Source: Pararhodobacter zhoushanensis
Lineage (GTDB): Bacteria > Pseudomonadota > Alphaproteobacteria > Rhodobacterales > Rhodobacteraceae
Direction: 5' to 3'
NCBI RefSeq assembly: GCF_025949695.1
Contig: NZ_JAPDFL010000001.1
Span: forward strand, 4,033,501 to 4,097,500
Length of the DNA: 64,000 nt
Shown: piece by piece, positions 17,784-27,666 of the stretch
Layout: each line of letters opens with the position of its first letter
Numbering within the stretch: the stretch's first letter is position 1
Made by a program: the position numbers and the translations under genes
Notes under the pieces: generated by a model
What the model was told of the DNA's origin: nothing
What the model saw: only the letters and a program-made list of their open reading frames with translations
Databases searched by the model: none

Positions 17784-19441
17784 CCGGCAAACGCGTCGCG
17801 CACCAGATCCCGCAACAGCCCGCTGGCCATCGCAGGCATGCCGACGTGATGGGTGGTCGCCCCCGGAACGGCGATGACCGTCGCGTTGGCGATCCCCTTC
17901 ACCGCGTCACTGCGCGCGACATCCGGCGCATAGCTTTCGCCGATAACCAGCATCAGATGCGTCTGCGGCTGGCCCGCCAGTACCGGCCTCAGGTCCACCG
18001 GCTCGTTGGCCTCGCGAAACAGCTCGGCGTCGCCTTGCCTGAGATGCGTTGCATCGGCGTCGTGGTCGCGCGGGGGCGCAACCAGCCCGGCCAGCGATAT
18101 CACCGCGTTTGCCTTGATCGCCAGACCAGCGCGCAAGGCGGCGTAGCCCGCCGCCGAACTGCCCATCGTGACGATCTTTGCGCCGCCCAGCTCAGCCGCC
18201 AGCCGCTGCAGCCTGTCGTGCAAGTCTTGTTCCCCGGCACCAATCCCGGGCAGGCCGTTCAGAAAGGCCCGCCCAGAGGGATCGCGCAAATAGACGACAT
18301 TCACCGCAAGATCGGCAAACAGCGCATCCAGATTGCGATTGGGCACATAGTTTACGCCGCCCAGAAAACTGCCGAACACAAACAGCGTCCCTTGAGGATT
18401 CTCGGCCCTGACCACGCACAGATCCGCATCCTGCAGCACCCCTGCCCGTGGCGGCGCGTCGCCCAGCGCCTCAAGCGCCGCCAGCACGGAAAGCGCCGTC
18501 TCACCGATGCGCGGATCCTGCGTGAGCTGCCGCAGAACCCGCTGCGCCATATCCGCCTGCCCCGCGCGCAGGGCAAACAGGGCGAATTGCAGCTGCCAGT
18601 TCTGATCAACCTCGCCACGCTCTGCCTGCGTCGCCAGACGCGCGTACACGGCGGTATCCTGCGCGGCAGGTAGGAAGACCCGGTTGAGCCGGTAGAGCAC
18701 TCGCCAGTCTGCCGGAAACAGATCGAGCGCGCGCATCAGAGCACGCTGCGCCTGCTCGAAATTGCCCGCCGCTGCCGCAAAGCGGCACAGGCGGCACAGC
18801 GCTTCCGAGGTCTCATGGCCCTGACTGATGTCCTGCGCGACGCGCTCGGCCGAGTCGGCCATGCTGGCCGTCATCGGATACAGACGGCTCTGGATGCTTT
18901 TGGCATAGGCGGGCAGCGGCCCTGTTTCTTCGGCCTTTTGCAGCAGTTGCAGGGCAAGATCGAAGTCGCCGACCTGCATCGCACGGCTGGCAAGACGCAG
19001 CTGCACGGTGCGGCTGTCGGGCTGCCGGGCAAGCGCGTCTTTCAGAAAAGCGACCTGCGCAGACCAGCTGCCCAGCGCGGGCAACAGCCCGTTCACCGCC
19101 GCCGCGAGCGCGTTATCATCGGGCGAGAGACGCGCCTGACCATCGCCGAACAATGCAACGGCACCCTCGATGTCACGGTCCTGCGTCAGGGCCTGAATGC
19201 CCAGCGCCCAGACCCAAAGATTGTCGGGTGCATCGGCCAGAAGCTGCGTTGCCAGGGCGCGCGCCTCGGCCAACTCACCCGTCGCCAGAAGCAACCGCAC
19301 CCGCGCGATCCGGGGCGCGACCGACGTGGGTTGCTGGTCCAGAAACGCGGCGATCTGCGATGCGGCGTTAGCGTAGTCTTTCTGTTCGATCAGCCGATTG
19401 ACCCGTGCATGATCCCAGGTTTCGCTCTTGGCCTGATCCAT
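17780..19441 (-). CDS. TPR-repeat protein with C-terminal hydrolase-like domain
   Basis: A 553-residue protein. The first about 330 residues are helical TPR-like repeats (A/L-rich 34-residue periodicity). The C-terminal about 200 residues look like an alpha/beta hydrolase: TLFVFGSFLGG strand, MGSSAAGYAALRAG nucleophile elbow (G-x-S-x-x-G) and a late THHVGMP that could supply His. Similar proteins occur in roseobacterial surface-polysaccharide loci, but the role is not established. ATG 19441 has AGGGG close upstream. It overlaps the methyltransferase gene by 4 nt and follows the pyruvyl-transferase-like gene by 67 bp. Confidence 0.72.
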   Translation of the reverse strand: MDQAKSETWDHARVNRLIEQKDYANAASQIAAFLDQQPTSVAPRIARVRLLLATGELAEARALATQLLADAPDNLWVWALGIQALTQDRDIEGAVALFGDGQARLSPDDNALAAAVNGLLPALGSWSAQVAFLKDALARQPDSRTVQLRLASRAMQVGDFDLALQLLQKAEETGPLPAYAKSIQSRLYPMTASMADSAERVAQDISQGHETSEALCRLCRFAAAAGNFEQAQRALMRALDLFPADWRVLYRLNRVFLPAAQDTAVYARLATQAERGEVDQNWQLQFALFALRAGQADMAQRVLRQLTQDPRIGETALSVLAALEALGDAPPRAGVLQDADLCVVRAENPQGTLFVFGSFLGGVNYVPNRNLDALFADLAVNVVYLRDPSGRAFLNGLPGIGAGEQDLHDRLQRLAAELGGAKIVTMGSSAAGYAALRAGLAIKANAVISLAGLVAPPRDHDADATHLRQGDAELFREANEPVDLRPVLAGQPQTHLMLVIGESYAPDVARSDAVKGIANATVIAVPGATTHHVGMPAMASGLLRDLVRDAFAG

Positions 19442-19508
19442 TATGCCCCTCATTCGCTCTGACGCCCAAAACAAGCGGACACACAACCGAAACGTGTTAG
19501 CCGTATCA

Positions 19509-20699
19509 CTACGATACCCGAAGCACCTTTTCCAGCGCGGCGTCGGGATCAGGATCGTCGAACACCGCCGCACGCCTCTGGCGCGGCTGCTCGGCCGTCG
19601 CCAGATCGCGCACGGCCTGCCAATGCGCGTGCAGGCGTGTTCCTATCGCGGGATCGAGAGACCGGCGTGGCGCGGTCACAAGCGCAGGCAGGTCGGCCAA
19701 CGCGGCGGGCCAGTCTGGTGCCAGCTCGTCCTGACGGGACGTTTGCTCGGCCTGCCCCATGAACTTGTGCAGCGCCGGCACCGCCACCAGCCGCGCGGGC
19801 GTTCCATAGGCGACCGCGGTGATATGGCCGTGCAGCGAGGCTCCGATATGCACCTGCGCGCCTGCAATCACCGCCGCCACGTCGCGCAGCGCCTCGGCCT
19901 CGTCGAAGGGTGCCGTGCGGTCGGGGATCAGGCCGTGCAGCTCTTGCACCAGCGTGTGATCGCCATGGCATCGCCCCAGCGCCAGCAAGATCCCCACCGC
20001 GCCAGCCTGCCCCAGTGCCGCATCCAGCGCCGCCGCAAAGCGCGCGACATCCAGCGCGCCAAGGCTGCGGCGCTTGACATGCACGGCGACAACCGGCGTT
20101 TGCGCCGTCACGCCGAGGCTGTCCTTGACGGTGCCGAACCGCGCCGCCAGCGATGCAGGAGACCACAGGCGCGGCAGGTCCAGTGCCGTGTCAGGCAGAA
20201 CCTCTGGCCTGCGCCCCGACCACTGCGCCAGCGCGCGGGCGCTGGCCTCATCGCGCACCATGAAATGGTCGGCCGCCTCGACAACCCGCCGCAACCACGC
20301 TGGCGGCGCGCCCGGATCACGCGGTGCCAGCACCCCGGGCGCGTTCCATAGCACCGCTTTGCCGTGCAGCACCGCATGCGCCGTGGCACCGACCCAAAGC
20401 GACGGGTAGGCGCTGGCGGCATAGGTCGGCAAACCGAAATCGTGCAGGTGGATGATATTGCCGCCACCAATCAAGACAGCATCGAAACTGTCGATTGTAT
20501 CGGTCAATTCCTTGAAAGATATGGGCCGGATCGCATCGCGATAGCGGGTCAGTTCCGAGGTCGGCGAAACGGCAACAATCTCGATGCCGATCTCTGCCAG
20601 ACACGCCTGCGCAATCAGCGGGAACAACAAATCGCCGTAATTCTCGACGTCAAATGTGCCCAGGATGGCGACGCGACGGGTCTGGCGTGCTGCTGCCAT
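19509..20699 (-). CDS. polysaccharide pyruvyl transferase family protein
   Basis: A 396-residue protein of the PF04230 type. VAILGTFDVENYGDLLFPLI is the N-terminal nucleotide-type strand and G.NYGD motif. FDAVLIGGGNIIH, LWVGATA....AVLWNAPGV, FMVRDEASA and the late GASLHGHITAVAYGTPARLV are all family hallmarks. Such enzymes add pyruvyl ketals to glycans or, in CsaB-like forms, to wall-linked sugars. It is paralogous to 27667-28973. The ATG at 20699 is chosen for family fit; an in-frame ATG at 20753 would add 18 residues. Confidence 0.85.
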   Translation of the reverse strand: MAAARQTRRVAILGTFDVENYGDLLFPLIAQACLAEIGIEIVAVSPTSELTRYRDAIRPISFKELTDTIDSFDAVLIGGGNIIHLHDFGLPTYAASAYPSLWVGATAHAVLHGKAVLWNAPGVLAPRDPGAPPAWLRRVVEAADHFMVRDEASARALAQWSGRRPEVLPDTALDLPRLWSPASLAARFGTVKDSLGVTAQTPVVAVHVKRRSLGALDVARFAAALDAALGQAGAVGILLALGRCHGDHTLVQELHGLIPDRTAPFDEAEALRDVAAVIAGAQVHIGASLHGHITAVAYGTPARLVAVPALHKFMGQAEQTSRQDELAPDWPAALADLPALVTAPRRSLDPAIGTRLHAHWQAVRDLATAEQPRQRRAAVFDDPDPDAALEKVLRVS

Positions 20700-20891
20700 C
20701 TTCAAGAGCCGCTTGTTTTCGACATGACACCCGTTACCCCTGCATCGGACCATGGAACGCTCGCCGTCGATCCCCTGCCTTCTACCGTTCTGAATTGATT
20801 TGCCTATTGCATTAGTAAATCATCCCGGCAACACCCTCAGCAACCGCATTCGTGCGTTTTGACCAAAAGAACCGGACCCTGCGACAGCGCC

Positions 20892-23800
20892 ATGAAAACT
20901 CTGGACGGCAAGACCGCGCCGCATCTGACGAACGGCCCCGAGCAAACCGCGCAAGCGCGTTCTTCAGACACGGACAGCGCCTCTTATACTGCGCTGTTAA
21001 AACAGGGCGAAGCCCAGTTCAACGCGGGTCAGTTTCACCAGGCCGAGCACCTTTATTCGCAAGCGCTGGACAGGGCCGGACCGACGGCGGTGGTCTTGAT
21101 CCGTCTGGCCGATATTTGCATTAAAACCGGGGCGCTGGCGGCCGCAGAAACGCATCTTGCGACCTTGCGCAACATCGCGCCGGCATTCCCCTGGACACCG
21201 CTGATAGAAGCCGACCTGGCGTTGTGCCACGCTGACAGTGATCGCGCGCTGGTTCATCTGCGGGACGCGCATGCGCGCATGCCGGACAACGCGAAGATCA
21301 AGACCCGGCTCGATAAGCTGGCCGAAGAGGTCGAGAAACGGCGCAGCCGGACCGCGCCCGCGCCGCTGCGGATCTGGCCCGCGAAAGGGCTGGCAGATTT
21401 CCTGACCGCGACCCCGCAAGAGCGGGTGCTGGTTGTGTCCTGGGACATAGGCCACAACGTGGTGGGTCGGGGGATCACCATGGCGGAAACGATCAGCGAT
21501 GCCGTGCCCACTGCCGTCGCCGGACCGATGTTCCCGATGTATGGCACCGAGCTGTGGCCGCCGCTGGCCGACGCCGACCGCGCGGTGCCGATCATAGGCT
21601 GGAACGCCCCGCATTTTCGTCACCTCGTTGAAGGCTGCTTGCGGCTGGTACAGGAATGGCCGGCAAAGACGGTGTGGATCTCGAAGCCGCGCTTCCCGTC
21701 GATGCTGATCGGTCTGCTTTACAAACACGTGCACGGCGCAACCGTGCTGTGCGACCTCGATGACGATGAGCTGGCCTTTGTGAACGGCGAAGCGCCGCGC
21801 GATTTTCAAAGCTTTGTCGAGCGCATGGAGCCGCAGGACTGGCAACGCCCGCAAGGCAAGATCTGGACTGAGCTGGGGATGGGCATGGTGCCGATGGTCG
21901 ATGGCCTGACCGCCTGCAACCCGGTTCTGAGCGCGCGCCACGGTGCGGCTCTGGTCCGGCACGGTCGCCGGGGTTCGGACGCCGAACGCGCGATTGCTGC
22001 GCGCGCGCAAACTCGCCTGACGCACGGGTTTGCGCCGCGTGACCGGGTGGTTCTGTTTCTGGGCACCCCGCGTCGGCACAAGGGCCTGTTGGAACTGGCG
22101 CAGGCGGTCGTGGCTCAGAATGATCCCGATCTTGTGCTGTGCATTGCCGGATCCGCGGTCGATATCGACATGGAAAACGCGCTCAAGGCCCTGCCCGGCC
22201 TGCGCCTGAAACGGCTGTACGAGCAGCCGTTCTCTAGGGTGCTGGACCTGAATGCGATGGCGGATCTTGTGGTGCTGCTGCAAGATCGCGAAAGCCCGAT
22301 CTCGCACAGCCAGACCCCGGCGAAACTGACCGACGCCGTGGCCGTCGGCTCGCCTGTGCTGATCACCGATGTCCCGCCCGTTGCCGATGTCATCAAGGCC
22401 GGGGCCGCCATGGCGATTGCCAAAGGCGAGGTTCTGAGCGAGCGCCTGCGCGCGGTTCTCGCCCAGCCGCGCCCGCAAGGCGTGCATCCGTTCTTTGCGC
22501 AAGAGATGGCGTACGGCCCCAACCAGCGTCGCGCGCTGGACGCGATCACGACCGCCCGTCAGTCCACCAAGCGCCTGACCGCCGATGGAGTACGCCTGCT
22601 GCAGTTTATCGACACCGAGATGCCGGGCGTCTTGCCCACGGATCTGTCGGCCCTTGCGGCACCGCATTTGCGCAGCGCCCCGCCGCTGTCCCGCACGATC
22701 GACCCCGACAAGCCGATCAACGTGGCCTTCTTCTGGAAACAGAACGATTCCGGGCTGTATGGCCGCCGTCAGGACATGCTGGTGCGCGAATTGGCGCGCC
22801 GCCCCGAGATCGGGCGCGTCCTGCATATCGACGCGCCGATTGCGGCCAAGCAATTGCAATTCAACGCCAACCCGATGCGCGCCCCGGTTGATAGCGAGCG
22901 GCACATGACATCAGCCAACGCGTTGTTGCGGTTGGCGGGACTGGCGGACGAGGGCAATCTGTTTCGCCGCAGCTTTGTGACGGGAACCGCGGGTGACACC
23001 GTGCTGGGCACGCGCCTGCTGTCGCCTGACAGCTTCCCCAATGTGGTCGAGTCCTGGCTGCGCGGGCTGGATATGGTCGACAACTGCATCGCTTGGGTCT
23101 GCCCGGTGGTCGACGGGTTTTCCGATGTGCAAGCACGGCTCAACTTTCCCTTTATCGTGTCAGATTACATTGACGACCAACGGTTCTGGACGAACTCGGC
23201 GCTCAAGGATCAGATGATCCGCGAGAACTATCGTTTCATGGCGCAGCATACCGATTTGGCGCTGGCCAATTGCGCGCCGGTTGCCGACGCTCTGGCTGGC
23301 GAAGGGTTGCAGGCGCTGATGGTCCCCAATGGCGTCGACACACCGGCGGCACCCCCGCGCCCGGCGGATGAGATCACGCGGCTGGGGGGGCCGGTGGTCG
23401 GTTATTGCGGCAATATGAACGACCGCTTCGATTTCGATCTGGTCGAGTCGCTGTCGCGCGCACGGCCCGATGTGCAGATCGTGTTGATCGGCAAGCTGTC
23501 CCTCAAGGCCGAACGGGCGCGGATGCTTGCCTTGCCGAATGTGCATGTTCTGGGGGTCCGGCGTCAGGACGCGGCGCAGGCCTGTATCGCGGGCTTTGAT
23601 GTCGCCATCGTTCCGCATATCCGCAACGAGATGTCCGACCGGATGAACCCGCTGAAAGTGTACGTCTATCGCTCGCTGGGGGTGCCCGTGGTCACCTCCG
23701 GCGTCGCCAATCTGGACGACATGCAGGGCGAGATCCGCGCAGCGACCGACACCGACGGCTTTATCCGCGCCGTAAATGACGCGCTGATCGAAGCGAGCAC

Positions 23801-23912
23801 TCAGCCACGCAAGCAGATGCCCGATGCGCTGAAGAAAGCGCTATCGTGGGAAAGCAAGATGGACACCATCTGGGCGCATGTCAGCGAAGGGTTGCGCGCG
23901 CGGTTCGTATAG
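20892..23912 (+). CDS. large TPR + double glycosyltransferase-like protein
   Basis: A 1006-residue protein. Residues about 25-140 form TPR-like helices (LLKQGEAQFNAGQFHQAEHLYSQ). Residues about 165-560 are a GT-B-like domain with LFLGTPRRHKGLLELAQAV and DLVVLLQDRESPISHSQTPAKLTDAVAVGSPV. Residues about 610-1006 are a second GT4-like domain with GGPVVGYCGNMNDRFDFDLV, a NVHVLGVRR loop and VPHIRNEMSDRMNPLKVYVYRSLGVPVV, the usual donor-site region. Two GT-B domains in one chain suggest two successive sugar transfers. ATG 20892 is preferred to an upstream TTG. It is divergent from the pyruvyl-transferase gene. Confidence 0.82.
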   Translation: MKTLDGKTAPHLTNGPEQTAQARSSDTDSASYTALLKQGEAQFNAGQFHQAEHLYSQALDRAGPTAVVLIRLADICIKTGALAAAETHLATLRNIAPAFPWTPLIEADLALCHADSDRALVHLRDAHARMPDNAKIKTRLDKLAEEVEKRRSRTAPAPLRIWPAKGLADFLTATPQERVLVVSWDIGHNVVGRGITMAETISDAVPTAVAGPMFPMYGTELWPPLADADRAVPIIGWNAPHFRHLVEGCLRLVQEWPAKTVWISKPRFPSMLIGLLYKHVHGATVLCDLDDDELAFVNGEAPRDFQSFVERMEPQDWQRPQGKIWTELGMGMVPMVDGLTACNPVLSARHGAALVRHGRRGSDAERAIAARAQTRLTHGFAPRDRVVLFLGTPRRHKGLLELAQAVVAQNDPDLVLCIAGSAVDIDMENALKALPGLRLKRLYEQPFSRVLDLNAMADLVVLLQDRESPISHSQTPAKLTDAVAVGSPVLITDVPPVADVIKAGAAMAIAKGEVLSERLRAVLAQPRPQGVHPFFAQEMAYGPNQRRALDAITTARQSTKRLTADGVRLLQFIDTEMPGVLPTDLSALAAPHLRSAPPLSRTIDPDKPINVAFFWKQNDSGLYGRRQDMLVRELARRPEIGRVLHIDAPIAAKQLQFNANPMRAPVDSERHMTSANALLRLAGLADEGNLFRRSFVTGTAGDTVLGTRLLSPDSFPNVVESWLRGLDMVDNCIAWVCPVVDGFSDVQARLNFPFIVSDYIDDQRFWTNSALKDQMIRENYRFMAQHTDLALANCAPVADALAGEGLQALMVPNGVDTPAAPPRPADEITRLGGPVVGYCGNMNDRFDFDLVESLSRARPDVQIVLIGKLSLKAERARMLALPNVHVLGVRRQDAAQACIAGFDVAIVPHIRNEMSDRMNPLKVYVYRSLGVPVVTSGVANLDDMQGEIRAATDTDGFIRAVNDALIEASTQPRKQMPDALKKALSWESKMDTIWAHVSEGLRARFV

Positions 23913-23915
23913 TGC

Positions 23916-25058
23916 TCAGATCGCGTCAACGATCAGCGGGCACCGCTCGTAGCCCGAAATGACCGACCAGGTTGCAGGCACGCGCTGCGCTTCCGGCGTC
24001 GGTTCGGGCAGGCTCAGCCGCCAGCTGTCCAGCAGCGCATCCAGAAAACGCGCCAGAAACAGACGGCTTGCCAGGGCGCCGGTACAGCCCAAAGGCCCAA
24101 AGGCGAAACTTGCGGTCACAGCGCGCGGGCGATCCAGACGCAGCGCATCGGGCGCGTCCCAGATCGCCGGATCGCGATTGGCCGAGACCAGATCGACCAG
24201 CACCACACTGCGGGGCGGCAGTGTGACATCGCCCAGATCAAGTGGCTGTAGCCCGGTCTGACGCCACACGTAGCGCAGGCTTCCCAAAAGGCGTTCGACC
24301 TCCAGCAGATAGGGGGTGCGCAACGCGGGCTGGGCGCGCAGGCGCTCTTGCAAGGCAGGCGTTTCGGCAAGATTGCACATCATGTTGACGATCAGATGCG
24401 TCTGGCCAATCAGCGCCAGAAAGGCCGCAACGACCCAATGCAGGGCGGGTACGTCGGCGCAGGTCGAATTCTCCACGCCCAGCTGTTCAAGCAAGGCGAC
24501 CGCCGCGGCCGCGCTCGGTTGCACACGCGACATCTCGGAAAAACCCAGCGCTTCGACGTCGTAGATCGTCTGGGCAAGACGGGCATCGGTTGCATTTGCC
24601 AGCGCCTCGTCCAGCCCGAACGCCGTCGCCCGCCACCGACCGATCAGCGGTTGCACAAGCCCGGCAGTCACCTCGACGGGTTCCGGCCCGCCGAGACGGT
24701 CGCGCAGAAAACCCGCAACATCGAGATGCGGCACCTGCTCGGCCAGACGCTTGGTCAGGGTCATGACCGAGCGCCGCTCGGCATCATTGGGCAGGCGATG
24801 GCTGCGACCGGCGCCCCTGAGGATCATGACCAACGCAGGGTCGATCTCTTTCTGGCGTTCGATCTCGCGCTCCAGCGATCTGGACATCACATGATCGACC
24901 GTCGCCGCGGGATGGGACAGCACGCTGCGGACATCCGCCATCCGCGACACGCGCCACTTGCCGAACCCGATCCGATGCGGCGCAGCGCTGATGATAGGAT
25001 CGCGACAGGCATCCGTAAGCGTCGCCCGCCGCCGTGCCTGATTGTCCGCATGGGGCAT
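23916..25058 (-). CDS. cytochrome P450-like protein
   Basis: A 380-residue soluble P450. EVER (E253, R256) is the K-helix ExxR, VSANRDPAIWDAPDALRLDRPR is the aromatic/meander region, and FAFGPLGCTG fits the haem loop FxxGxxxCxG with C325 as iron ligand. The I-helix reads ALIGQTHLI, so the usual acid-Thr pair for oxygen activation is altered (T220 only). It likely hydroxylates or oxidises a lipid or glycan intermediate of this locus, or uses peroxide; this is inferred. It is convergent with the large glycosyltransferase gene (3-bp gap). Confidence 0.85.
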   Translation of the reverse strand: MPHADNQARRRATLTDACRDPIISAAPHRIGFGKWRVSRMADVRSVLSHPAATVDHVMSRSLEREIERQKEIDPALVMILRGAGRSHRLPNDAERRSVMTLTKRLAEQVPHLDVAGFLRDRLGGPEPVEVTAGLVQPLIGRWRATAFGLDEALANATDARLAQTIYDVEALGFSEMSRVQPSAAAAVALLEQLGVENSTCADVPALHWVVAAFLALIGQTHLIVNMMCNLAETPALQERLRAQPALRTPYLLEVERLLGSLRYVWRQTGLQPLDLGDVTLPPRSVVLVDLVSANRDPAIWDAPDALRLDRPRAVTASFAFGPLGCTGALASRLFLARFLDALLDSWRLSLPEPTPEAQRVPATWSVISGYERCPLIVDAI

Positions 25059-25127
25059 TGTTGCAAAGGCCTGACGTGACTATGGTCCGGTCAACCTAGG
25101 CCTTTCACATCATTGAGGAAAGCGAAA

Positions 25128-25988
25128 TTGGCCGACTCTCCTGAAATCTCGGTTGTCGTGGTTTGCTGGAACATGGCGCGCGAGTTGCCGCGCACGCTTT
25201 GGTCATTGTCGCGCGCTTTTCAACAAGGCATCAATGATCTGCGCTACGAGATCATTGTCGTGGACAATGGCTCGGACACCTTGCCCGTTGCCCCCGAGAT
25301 GGAGCCCGCGCCGCAGATCCGCCGCGTCTCGCGGCCCAGCGCCTCGCCGGTCGGCGCGATGAACGAGGCGCTGGCGCTGGCAAAGGCCCCGCTGATCGGC
25401 GCGTGGATCGACGGGGCGCGGTTGGCCTCGGCCAATCTGCTGGCTTGTGTCCGGGCGGCGGCGGCCCATCACCCTGCCCCCGTCATCGCCACGATGAACC
25501 GCCAGTTCGGCCCCGCCCACCAGTCGGTCAGCGCGCGCGACGGGTACAACCAGACCGTCGAGGATGCGTTGCTGGAGACGGCGGGCTGGCCAAACCCCGA
25601 GGCGGATCTCGTCGCGGTGTCCTGTCCCGAAATGTCCGGCACCTCGGCGGCAATACTGGAAACCAACGCGCTGTTCATGGCGCGGCACACCTGGGACGCT
25701 TTGGGGGGCTACGATCCGGCCTTTACCGACGCTGGCGGCGGGATGTGCAACCCGGACATGCTGACGCGCGCCGTGGCCCATCCGGGTACACAGTTGATAT
25801 ACATGAAAGGCGTCTCGACCTTTCACCAGATCCACGGCGGCACATCGACCAGCGATGCGGACAAGACGGTCGCAATGGTCAAGCAAGCCTCGCGGGCCTA
25901 CAACGCGCTGCGCGGGCATCCGCCGCGCATGGTTCGCAAGAAAGGCTGGGTCTTTGACGCGGCCACCGGCACGCTGGCCAAAGGCTAA
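25128..25988 (+). CDS. family 2-type glycosyltransferase
   Basis: A 286-residue GT-A glycosyltransferase: PEISVVVVCWNMARELPRTL is the N-terminal nucleotide strand and YEIIVVDNGSD the early acidic loop. LGGYDPAFTDAGGG precedes the acceptor region. The DxD position is degenerate (AWIDGARLA). It probably transfers a sugar from an NDP donor. The TTG at 25128 follows GAGGAAA at good spacing and starts just before the conserved strand. It overlaps the end of the convergent PhyH gene by 4 nt. Confidence 0.85.
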   Translation: MADSPEISVVVVCWNMARELPRTLWSLSRAFQQGINDLRYEIIVVDNGSDTLPVAPEMEPAPQIRRVSRPSASPVGAMNEALALAKAPLIGAWIDGARLASANLLACVRAAAAHHPAPVIATMNRQFGPAHQSVSARDGYNQTVEDALLETAGWPNPEADLVAVSCPEMSGTSAAILETNALFMARHTWDALGGYDPAFTDAGGGMCNPDMLTRAVAHPGTQLIYMKGVSTFHQIHGGTSTSDADKTVAMVKQASRAYNALRGHPPRMVRKKGWVFDAATGTLAKG

Positions 25989-26803
25989 GCGCCGTCGAGC
26001 TGCGCCGCCTCGGCCGCGACAATATCACGGGATCGTTGCAGGATCGCCTTGTGGCGGCGCAGCGCCTCCGGCGACAGGGCCTTGTCGGGGCGTTGCTCGA
26101 GATCGTAGGTGCCGTGATCGCGACCCCGCACCAGCGTCGCAAACCCCCGGCTGCCCTGCCGTTGCGCCACATCGCCGGCGATATAGCGGATTGCAAAGCC
26201 GATGCGCCGACCGCTGGGTGCTCGGTTCGGGTGCGACCCATGGACCAGCATGACATGGTGCATCGACATTTCGCCCGGACGCAGCGGGCAATCGACGATC
26301 TGGTCCTCATCCACCTCCAGCGCGACCTCTTCGCCCAGCGGCAACATGCTGGACGGCGCGTTGCGGATGGCGTGGCGAACCGGGGTCTTGTGGCTGCCGG
26401 GGAGCACGCGCAGGCAGCCCATCTCGGGCGTGCTGGGGGTCAGCGCCAGCCAGACGGTCAGCGCCTTGGGCTGATCCAGCCCCCAACAGGTGCCGTCCTG
26501 ATGCCACGGCACGGTGTCATCGGACCCGGCGTCCTTGGAGAAAAAGCTCGACCCCCAGCACAGCAGGTCCGGCCCAAGGATCTGCGCCACGGCGTCCAGG
26601 ATGCGGGGATCGTGAACGACGCCCCACAGGAAGGGAAACAGCAGATGCGCCTTGGCGTTGATCGCCATCGGGAACTGCCCGCCGAACCGCGCTTCTGCGG
26701 CCAGCAGCTGGGACAGGATCGCCTCGACCTCGGCCGTTTCTAGCACGGGGATCGGCGCGGCATAGCCGCTCTGGGCAAAGCGCGTGGACAGGGTGTCGGT
26801 CAT
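25985..26803 (-). CDS. PhyH-family Fe(II)/2-oxoglutarate dioxygenase A
   Basis: A 272-residue member of the phytanoyl-CoA dioxygenase family. The iron facial triad is WHQDG (H101, D103) and LVHGSHPN (H188), with a following Arg pair (199-200) suited to 2-oxoglutarate. VLPGSHK is the typical strand. These enzymes hydroxylate lipid or small-molecule carbons. It is paralogous to the next gene, which it overlaps by 4 nt. Substrate is unknown. Confidence 0.87.
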   Translation of the reverse strand: MTDTLSTRFAQSGYAAPIPVLETAEVEAILSQLLAAEARFGGQFPMAINAKAHLLFPFLWGVVHDPRILDAVAQILGPDLLCWGSSFFSKDAGSDDTVPWHQDGTCWGLDQPKALTVWLALTPSTPEMGCLRVLPGSHKTPVRHAIRNAPSSMLPLGEEVALEVDEDQIVDCPLRPGEMSMHHVMLVHGSHPNRAPSGRRIGFAIRYIAGDVAQRQGSRGFATLVRGRDHGTYDLEQRPDKALSPEALRRHKAILQRSRDIVAAEAAQLDGA

Positions 26804-27663
26804 GGCTGGTCCACCGGTTTTGCCGACGAAGCCGCCAGATGCGCCAGCTTGCCGTTTTTGATCACCCGCCCGGCACGGCGGACGATGTCGCTGTGGCGGG
26901 CCAGCGCGTCGGGATGCATCTCGCCTTCGGGCGCGCGTTCAAGCGCCATCCCTGACAGGTTGCGGCCCCGCACCAGCGTTGCGGTCGCGCCCTCTTGCCG
27001 GACACTGGCCGCGACGTAGCGGATCACAAAGCCCAACCGGCGCTGCGCCGTCGTGTTCCGACCCGAGCCATGCAGCACCAGCGGATGATGCAGCGACATC
27101 TGGCCGGGGTTCAGGATCAGCGGGCGCGCCTGTGCCGGATCGACCGTGACCGCCACTTCTTCGCGCGCACCAAGCATGTTTTGCGGATCTTGTGTGTCGA
27201 AGTGGCTTAGCTGCCGGGTGTGGGTGCCGGGGACGACCGCCATGCAGCCGGACGCAGGAGTCGACGGGGTCAGCGCCAGCCACGCCGTCGCGCCATCGGT
27301 GGCGCTGAGCCCCCAGAAGGTCGCATCCTGATGCCAGGCGACATACCCGTCGGATGCGGCCGGTTTGTCGATCGAACTGCACCCGATGCACAAGATATCA
27401 GGCCCCAGAACGCTGGCCACCGCGTCGACGATGCGCGGGTCGTGGACCACGTCCCACAGGAACGGTAGCAACAAATGCGGCTTGATCCGCACCAGCCCGG
27501 ACAAGCGCCCGTGGCGAGTCTCCTCGATCCGCTCGAAATCGGCCAGCAACTGGCGGGCGTCCGCTGGCGGCAGGGCGTTGATCGGCGCAACCACCCCGTC
27601 GCGCGCGAACTGCGCGACGGCTTCGGCGGAAAGCGCATGGGGCATGGGGTGGGCGTCGGTCAT
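26800..27663 (-). CDS. PhyH-family Fe(II)/2-oxoglutarate dioxygenase B
   Basis: A 287-residue paralogue of the adjacent dioxygenase: AWHQDA (H111, D113), VVPGTH, and LVLHGSGRNTTAQRR (H198, then Arg). Both share LLxPFLWxVVHDPRIxDAV near residue 65, indicating tandem duplication. The stop of the pyruvyl-transferase-like gene lies 3 bp upstream and the start overlaps nothing, consistent with one operon 28973 to 25985. Confidence 0.87.
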   Translation of the reverse strand: MTDAHPMPHALSAEAVAQFARDGVVAPINALPPADARQLLADFERIEETRHGRLSGLVRIKPHLLLPFLWDVVHDPRIVDAVASVLGPDILCIGCSSIDKPAASDGYVAWHQDATFWGLSATDGATAWLALTPSTPASGCMAVVPGTHTRQLSHFDTQDPQNMLGAREEVAVTVDPAQARPLILNPGQMSLHHPLVLHGSGRNTTAQRRLGFVIRYVAASVRQEGATATLVRGRNLSGMALERAPEGEMHPDALARHSDIVRRAGRVIKNGKLAHLAASSAKPVDQP

Positions 27664-27666
27664 CTG

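Noticed and set aside
20997..22904. 635-codon minus-strand frame inside the large glycosyltransferase gene
   Set aside because: No recognisable domain and shadow-like composition; the plus-strand protein has clear glycosyltransferase motifs throughout.
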